Shown here: positions 58,642 to 64,000 of the stretch, in pieces
How positions within the stretch are numbered: the first letter of the stretch is position 1
How the letters are laid out: the number at the start of each line of letters is the position of its first letter
Assembly (NCBI GenBank): GCA_007922195.1
Contig: ML681996.1
Span: 17,183,184-17,247,183, forward strand
Length of the DNA stretch: 64,000 nt
Origin: Podocnemis expansa
Taxonomy: Eukaryota > Chordata > Testudines > Podocnemididae
Reading direction: 5' to 3'
Made by a program: the position numbers and the translations under genes
Notes under the pieces: generated by a model
Database searches by the model: none
The model's input: the letters and a program-made list of their open reading frames with translations, nothing else
What the model was told of the DNA's origin: nothing

Positions 58642-58945
58642 CAGAGGTGGCCAAACTTATGGAATTCAAGAGCTGCACAAGTTGATTATTAAACCTTTGA
58701 GAGCCACACTGAGACATATAGCCATATTTTACCTACTCCAAAATTACCATGTTGAAAATTCATTGCACACTTTAATTTTATTGAAGAAAGAGGGAAAATA
58801 TTATGAAGTCAGATTCTGATAATTACTTAAGATTACCATTAAAACTAGGCCTCCTTCCATCTGGCTGAGGAGGGGGCAGGCTGCTGGCCCTGCAAGCTTG
58901 TAAATATATCTGTGGTCCTCGAGCCAAAAAGGTTAGAAAGTACAC
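58642..58945. mobile_element. Probable hAT element, degraded right end
   Basis: The left tip CAGAGGTGGCCAAACTTATG and GAGCCACACTGAGACATAT-like interior text resemble vertebrate hAT elements whose tips read CAGGGGTGGCCAA. The right tip AAAAAGGTTAGAAAGTACA is a weakened inverted counterpart. TCCTAGAG before and CCCTAGAC after give a 6 of 8 match as a possible duplication. The right boundary is uncertain by a few bases. Confidence 0.6.
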
Positions 58946-58949
58946 CCTA

Positions 58950-59690
58950 GACTCTTGTCTCAACATTCACTGTTCATTATGAGTCTGTCAGGATCTTGAG
59001 GTGTTGTTTTACTTTGACGAATAACCTCAATGGAAGGAATGGCTGGTCCTTGGATAGCTTCTTGAACTATTTTTCCCTTCCCCAGAAACATCTTAGACTT
59101 TGAATTGCACCAGGGAGGGAAGCATTCACTGCCACATTCAAGAACATAATGGCTAAAGAGAGAGTGGGCAGGAGGCACTCTGCCTACCCTGAAATACTGC
59201 GGAGGCCTCAACATATGCAAGTAAAATCAGACTGGAGGTGTTTTGGGGGAGGAGAGGGAGAGAATTTTATTCTAGAAATATCTGTAACTCTACTGTTTTT
59301 TTTTTTTAAATGTCAGTATTCTTAAATTCTTTCACTAAGCCCATATTACTTAAATTTCTGTCATGTTTTCCCCAGAGGGATTGAACTACACCACGGAGTA
59401 GGTAGACTTCTGATTGTGCATGTTTCCCCAGAGGGCTGAAGAGTTCTGAAGCACTAGTTCCACGGTTTGGGGTCACCAAGACAGGAAAGTACCACATCCT
59501 AAAGAAGAACTCAGACAAGGGATCTGAGACTGGGAGTATGCCTTATTGGTTCAGTGTTGGGAACAAAAACAAGGCTCTGTTCAAACCCAGCTTGCTTACA
59601 AGCACATGGGATCCAGTGGCTGGGTGCATCACAATAAATTCATGTCCATCCAGAGGGAGAGGGTGACGGAGTCGGCTTTTGACAGATTGT
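58950..59690. other. No feature recognised
   Basis: Minus-strand frames 58960-59220 and 59306-59518 have no known motif. Confidence 0.4.
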
Positions 59691-59694
59691 ATCC

Positions 59695-59905
59695 ATTAAA
59701 TGATTTTGAGGGTAATTAAGCATTGGAACAAATTGCCTAGGGAGGCTATGAAATTTCTGTCATTGGCAGTTTTTAAGAACAGTTCAAGAAGCATCCATCT
59801 GGAACTTAGTTATTTCTTAGTCCTGCCTTGAGTGCAGGGGACTAGACTAAATGACCTATTGGGGGTCCCTTCCAATCCTACACTGCTGTGGTTCTATAAA
59901 TTTCT
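59695..59905 (+). mobile_element. CR1 LINE 3' end
   Basis: ATTGGAACAAATTGCCTAGG, GCAGTTTTTAAGAACAGTTC and GGACTAGACTAAATGACC, then GGTCCCTTCCAATCCTACAC and a GTTCTATAA end, are the typical CR1 3' coding end and 3' UTR, with the remains of an ATTCTATG-type terminus. Confidence 0.85.
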
Positions 59906-61207
59906 GCCATAATCATCTTTGTTTCGTGATGAGTAAAAGAAATGTCACATTTCTCTCTGCTTCTCAGGTGCATCAGACATGAAAGAGCTCAGTGACACTG
60001 TAACATTTTTCGCTTAATGGCAATCTAGATAAATGGGTAAGAACCACCCTGTTCTTTGTGATAAAAAGCTTCAGTTTGAAACACCTTAGATTTTTAAAAT
60101 GTAAGGTCTCTGCTACTGGCACAAGGAGGTGTTGAATGCCTGGAACCCTCAGCATGCAAAATGATCCCAATTGTTATCAAGTGACCTTGAGGTTTTCTTC
60201 ACTACTTGAGCTTGAATAAAGTGAATCCTGCATTCAAATGACCCTGTGACAGCCATTAGAAGAGAAAAATGTAACTTCTTCAAGATTAAAGGTTCAAACT
60301 GTGATGATTGTACCTTTTAGCCCCACAACTGGCTTTTACCCTGATATCTGTAAGCCTGTTAGCTTCATCGTGTTGAAGAGATTATGACATTTTTCTGAGC
60401 ACCTGGGGGAAGCATTCCTTTTCAGTTCAATGACTAAGGCATTCTCTGGGACAGCAGTTTTGTCCAGCTGCATCCAGTTCTTTTACACTGAAATCATCTT
60501 AATGTTTATAAGGTTCTATGCGAGTGGAGGGGGGGCGAACCTGTCCAATATAATGCACTATTATAGTTTTTTTTTTTAAAATATGCTTATTCAAAAAGCC
60601 CCAGATGGACAGAAAAGTGAATACCAAGGAGACTTGAACAAGCATATATCTAGTTATATGCAATTTATTCGATAAGTTTGTGAAAAGAGCTCATAAAAAT
60701 AGAATGTACCTTTTGGCACTATGGATTTTAGTCAGTCAAGACTGAATGTAGCTACATAGTCAAATTATATCTCATTAGTTACAAATTTAGAAATTCATGC
60801 TTCTGTCATATAACTAGGAAAATCTTTCTCATTTGAGAGTTTTAAAATATGTTTCAAGCAACATCGTCCTGCAATGAAACTTGCATTGTAACAATGATGG
60901 GAGTTTCCATGTCCTCATTAAGTACAAAATCATTCATGGGCCCTTCTATGCCACAGAAAGATATAGCATGAGTCAAATGTTCCTTTTGAATTTGTGATAA
61001 CAATTTGGCATAATTGCTGTTGCTAAATTCAAATAATTGCTCTTGTTTGTGTTCACTGGTGCAATGCAAGAGTTTTCAGGGACTTCTGAAATTGGGGACA
61101 TTTCACGATATTTTAAGAAACAAGCATGACTTTTAATGATAACATACTTCTTATAATCAGATTCTTGGTGTAAAATCATGTAGACTTGCCATTTTCCCCA
61201 CAAAGGC
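59906..61207. other. A/T-rich stretch, no gene or repeat recognised
   Basis: Minus-strand frames at 59973-60170 and 60854-61069 are unassigned. There is a T tract near 60569-60577. Confidence 0.4.
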
Positions 61208-61217
61208 AAACAAAACT

Positions 61218-61498
61218 TTAAAAAAAAAAAAAAGGAGTCATGTGGCACTTTAAGACTAACAGATTTATTTTTTGCATGAGCTTTTGTGGGAGAAAATCCC
61301 ACTTTATCAGATGATGAAGTGGGATTTTCTTCCATGAAAGTTCATGTGAAAAATAAATCTGTTAGTCTTAAAGTGCCACATGATTCCTTGTTTTTTTTGT
61401 TTGTTTGTTTTTGTTTTTGTTTTTTTTTTTTTGTTTTTGTTTGTTTGTTTTTTGTTTTTTTGCTGGTCTAGACTAACATGGCTATCCCCTTTGGAAAT
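61218..61498. mobile_element. Fold-back Penelope-like insertion, 10-bp duplication
   Basis: The left arm (61218 to about 61312) is minus-strand PLE from the T-rich tract (an A run here) to the start of the hammerhead-like block. The right arm (about 61313 to 61498) is plus-strand from the same block through a 70-base T/TTTG tract to the true terminus GGCTATCCCCTTTGGA. The arms meet inside ATCAGATGATGAAG, at the ribozyme-like core, giving hairpin arms of about 80 bases. The exact 10-bp duplication AAACAAAACT flanks the whole (61208-61217 and 61499-61508). Confidence 0.88.
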
Positions 61499-61633
61499 AA
61501 ACAAAACTAAGCCTTTTAGTGAAAGTTATGTGTTTCATTAATATATTATTTAACTATCTTGCTCTCAGTGGTGTGAGGCTTTCTTAAAGGTTAGTTTTAT
61601 GAATCAAGCAGAAATCTAGGACTCAGAACTCCT

Positions 61634-61680
61634 GATATATATCTATATATATCTATATATAGATATATAGAGAGAGATAT
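61634..61680. repeat. AT/ATCT/AG microsatellite
   Basis: ATATATCTATATATATC-type repeat ending in AGAGAGAGAT. Confidence 0.9.
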
Positions 61681-61790
61681 GACACTTGCCACGTTACGTG
61701 GTGTTGGCCAAGTCACCCAACATCTGTATCCCAGCTTCCTTTGCTATAAAATAGGAATTATAATTATTACTTTATAACAGTGTTTCTAGG
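61681..61790 (+). repeat. MIR/CORE-SINE-like relic
   Basis: GTTGGCCAAGTCACCCAACA, CTGTATCCCAGCTTCCTTTG and TATAAAATAGGAATTATAAT follow the MIR order with moderate divergence. Confidence 0.65.
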
Positions 61791-61799
61791 CTTAGTTAC

Positions 61800-63971
61800 T
61801 TTTGTCTTCAAAGTATGGCAGAACTACTAACAGTCTTTGGGAAAAGGGATAAAAGTTCATTATCAAGACAATAGGCCAAGGAATTAAATGGATTTAGGCC
61901 TCAAACTTGCAAACTTGATTGTAGGATGTGACCTAAAAGGGTTAAAAATACTCAAACTCAGTGCAGAAAGAAAAATAATTTAGTAAGTGAAGCAGACAGA
62001 CAGAAGCAAAAGTGTGAGTATTGCCTTCCATGTTCAGTGTTAGAAGAAAGTGAGTTTTAAATCCACTGGATATTGTCATTGAAATGGAGCACAAAATACC
62101 TTTGAAGCTAATCTTAAGCTACTTTTGCCTCTTAAGGTGCTTACAACAATTGTTATTTTCACTTTGGGGCAGGGACTGTCTCTTCTTTTCATTGTCTGTG
62201 AACAGCATGTGCTTGATTAGGGCGACTAGGCACTGCCACACTACCATTGAACAATAATAAAATAAAACAATCCTGTTTATGCAGGGATGTTCTCAACTAT
62301 GGATTAAACTGCTGAATTTTTCTCTCTTTTTATTGCTATTTTTAACCAGTCTCTGATCTTGTAATACTCACATTCTGGTTTTTTTTAAGTAGATGGTGGA
62401 TAATTGCTTTCTAAATATTGCCAAGGTTAGTATGCTTTTATTTTTAAAAATTGAATTTTTAAATTTCTCATTATGTCCTTTTTCCTCACTGAAAATTGCA
62501 TCTTTCTGGTACCTTCATTGTCAATTCTAATAACAGCTAAGGCATGATAGCCATTTCAGTGTGAATGACATAAATTCTGCCCTTTAGTGCCAGTGAAACA
62601 TCATATGCCAGTCAATATCCTCTGTCTCTGAATTTTGACTGTTCCTATTCATGGGTTAGAGATCACCCATTTTCAGGGCATTCCGTTATTTCACAGGACA
62701 ATATTGGGGTGGGGGAGTCAAACAAAAAAAAAAAAGAAAGAAAAAGAAACCACACACAAGTGTTAGATGACTAGCAGAAGATAAGTTATTTCGCCTTCAA
62801 ACCCTCTTAAAGTGGGATTGTATATATAGGTCTAATTTTACATGGAAAGCTTTTTTACCTATTTAAAAAGGTACAAGTGCACAGGACATACACTATTTAA
62901 AGAGGAGCAGTTTAAGTAAATGGTACAGTTAAAAATGGGGAAGTTGTATGTACAATTTTGTGCTCAACCTGAGCAATATTTATATAATTTTCAGAAATGT
63001 TTGGTGCTCTGAATTTCACACAGATCACTTGTTTTATGATTACTTAGCATACACATCCTTCTCCTATTTGTTCCCTTGTTTTGACCATATAAACAGGTTT
63101 TAACAGTGATTTTTTTTTTTCCAAATGGTGATTTTAAGCAAGGGAAATATTAGCAGTAATCAGCAAACCTATTTTCACTTATAGAGACTGAAACATTAAT
63201 CAATGTCTCCAAATGATTTGTAATTTTTCACACTTATTAATTACAGTTGCTCTGACATAGCTCCTAAAATACCATTTTTCTTAAACAACTGAAAAACAAA
63301 ACATTTGACTGTGAAACGTATTGCCAGGACAAAAGCACCTTCCATCTTTTTAGATTTTTTTCTCTAATTAATTTGATGAAAAGTTAAGAATTCCAGGATT
63401 TATACTCAGATTTTTAGCATTCTCTCACATTCTGTTGGTAAGAGACAGGACTGATGACTTGTCTTGAGTAATTGTCTACGGTTCTTAGGGAAGAAGCGAC
63501 TCTTTGAATCAGAAGGTAAGTTTAGCAGGCACACTGGGACTGGAATACTTTTCCATAGGTAATCGTAGGATGAAGGAAATCTTGCAGATGGGAGTGAGGT
63601 TAACACACAAAAGAAGAATTTGGGTCAGTATCATTAGTACAGTGAAATAGCCAACAAGTTATGTAATGAAGGAATAGAACATAAGCTGAGACAGAGTTGT
63701 GCAGGGCCTTAAAGTGAGGGAATGAGAAAGGAGAAACCGGCTGAGGAAGTCAGAGAGACGAGTGATCTTATCTTATTTGAATGATGATTTTGTTATGGAA
63801 ATTTGGATGAACTGAAGACAAGCACAGAGGGGAAGAAGTATCCTGGAGTACAGCGTTCAACATTAAATAAATAAGTAAAGATAATTGATGAGTTGGATGG
63901 AAGTATCTTTCTAGGCAGTTGTAATAATTGTTCAGTCTTCTCAAGGATTTTCTCTGATATGTTGGGTTACT
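61800..63971. other. A/T-rich stretch, no gene or repeat recognised
   Basis: Includes a purine-rich A/G tract near 62725-62750. Minus-strand frames 63406-63606 and 63768-63998 have no known motif. Confidence 0.4.
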
Positions 63972-64000
63972 GCAAAAACAATGAGAGTCCTGTGGCACCT
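63972..64000 (-). mobile_element. Penelope-like 3' end, cut by window edge
   Basis: AATGAGAGTCCTGTGGCACC is the antisense of the PLE segment just upstream of the T-rich tract, and the A-rich GCAAAAACAA before it is that tract. It starts at the same point as the left arms of the three fold-back copies, so it could be a fourth, but the rest lies outside the window. Confidence 0.7.

Noticed and set aside
60973..61335. Minus-strand 120-codon frame as a gene
   Set aside because: Its N-terminal third is the translated left arm of the fold-back PLE, and the rest has no motif.
61218..61498. Two independent, oppositely oriented PLE insertions
   Set aside because: Only one target duplication is present and it brackets both arms; no duplication occurs at the arm junction.

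Overview
The window looks like repeat-rich, A/T-leaning amniote nuclear DNA, most probably from a turtle. I recognise long stretches of reptile-type CR1 LINE, Penelope-like element (PLE) 3' ends, a tRNA-Val-headed SINE with a CR1 tail, MIR/CORE-SINE relics, and several hAT, Tigger-like and PIF/Harbinger-like non-autonomous DNA transposons. Assignment to turtles rests on family resemblance only; a crocodilian is the main alternative. Nothing suggests bacterial, organellar or viral DNA. I find no intact protein-coding gene, rRNA, functional tRNA or CRISPR array. The open frames are short and mostly explained by repeats or by GC-rich or purine-rich composition. The window is best read as intergenic or deep intronic sequence, with two isolated exon-like segments (15635-15732 and 57292-57385).

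Layout. 1-1120: GC-rich unclassified sequence with a weak, stop-broken Rossmann-like motif, then a palindrome-rich MITE (to 1332). 4709-5649: Harbinger-like element with TTA duplications. 5905-6740: antisense CR1. 7525-7892: Tigger-like element. 9509-9970: unassigned 153-codon frame, then a CR1 3' end. 10975-11360: hAT with a perfect 8-bp duplication. 14148-14395: PLE 3' end. 16208-16328: SINE. 16660-17720: sense CR1. 19384-19630: hAT MITE with a sister copy at 57670-57948. 19639-25640: nothing recognisable. 26322-26436: antisense SINE. 27235-28545: sense CR1. 29759-30018, 34428-34830, 43968-44346 and 47372-47744: MITEs sharing a TATGTCTACACT-type end. 36690-41660: CR1 fragments around a PLE that keeps a GIY-YIG endonuclease remnant. 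42297-43370, 53299-53455 and 61218-61498: PLE insertions folded back on themselves. The window ends inside another PLE copy.

The most interesting signal is the PLE set. Three separate loci each hold an inverted left arm and a direct right arm, and each composite is bracketed by one 10-13 bp target-site duplication, so each was probably made in a single insertion event. In all three the left arm starts at the same internal T-rich tract of the element, not at its true 3' terminus. Beside that tract lies a conserved block that resembles a type I hammerhead ribozyme (CTGANGA, stem II, GAAA). It is degenerate, and the expected cleavage dinucleotide is missing in every copy here. A second pattern is a group of MITEs with near-identical ends whose interiors are built from different arrays of short palindromes.
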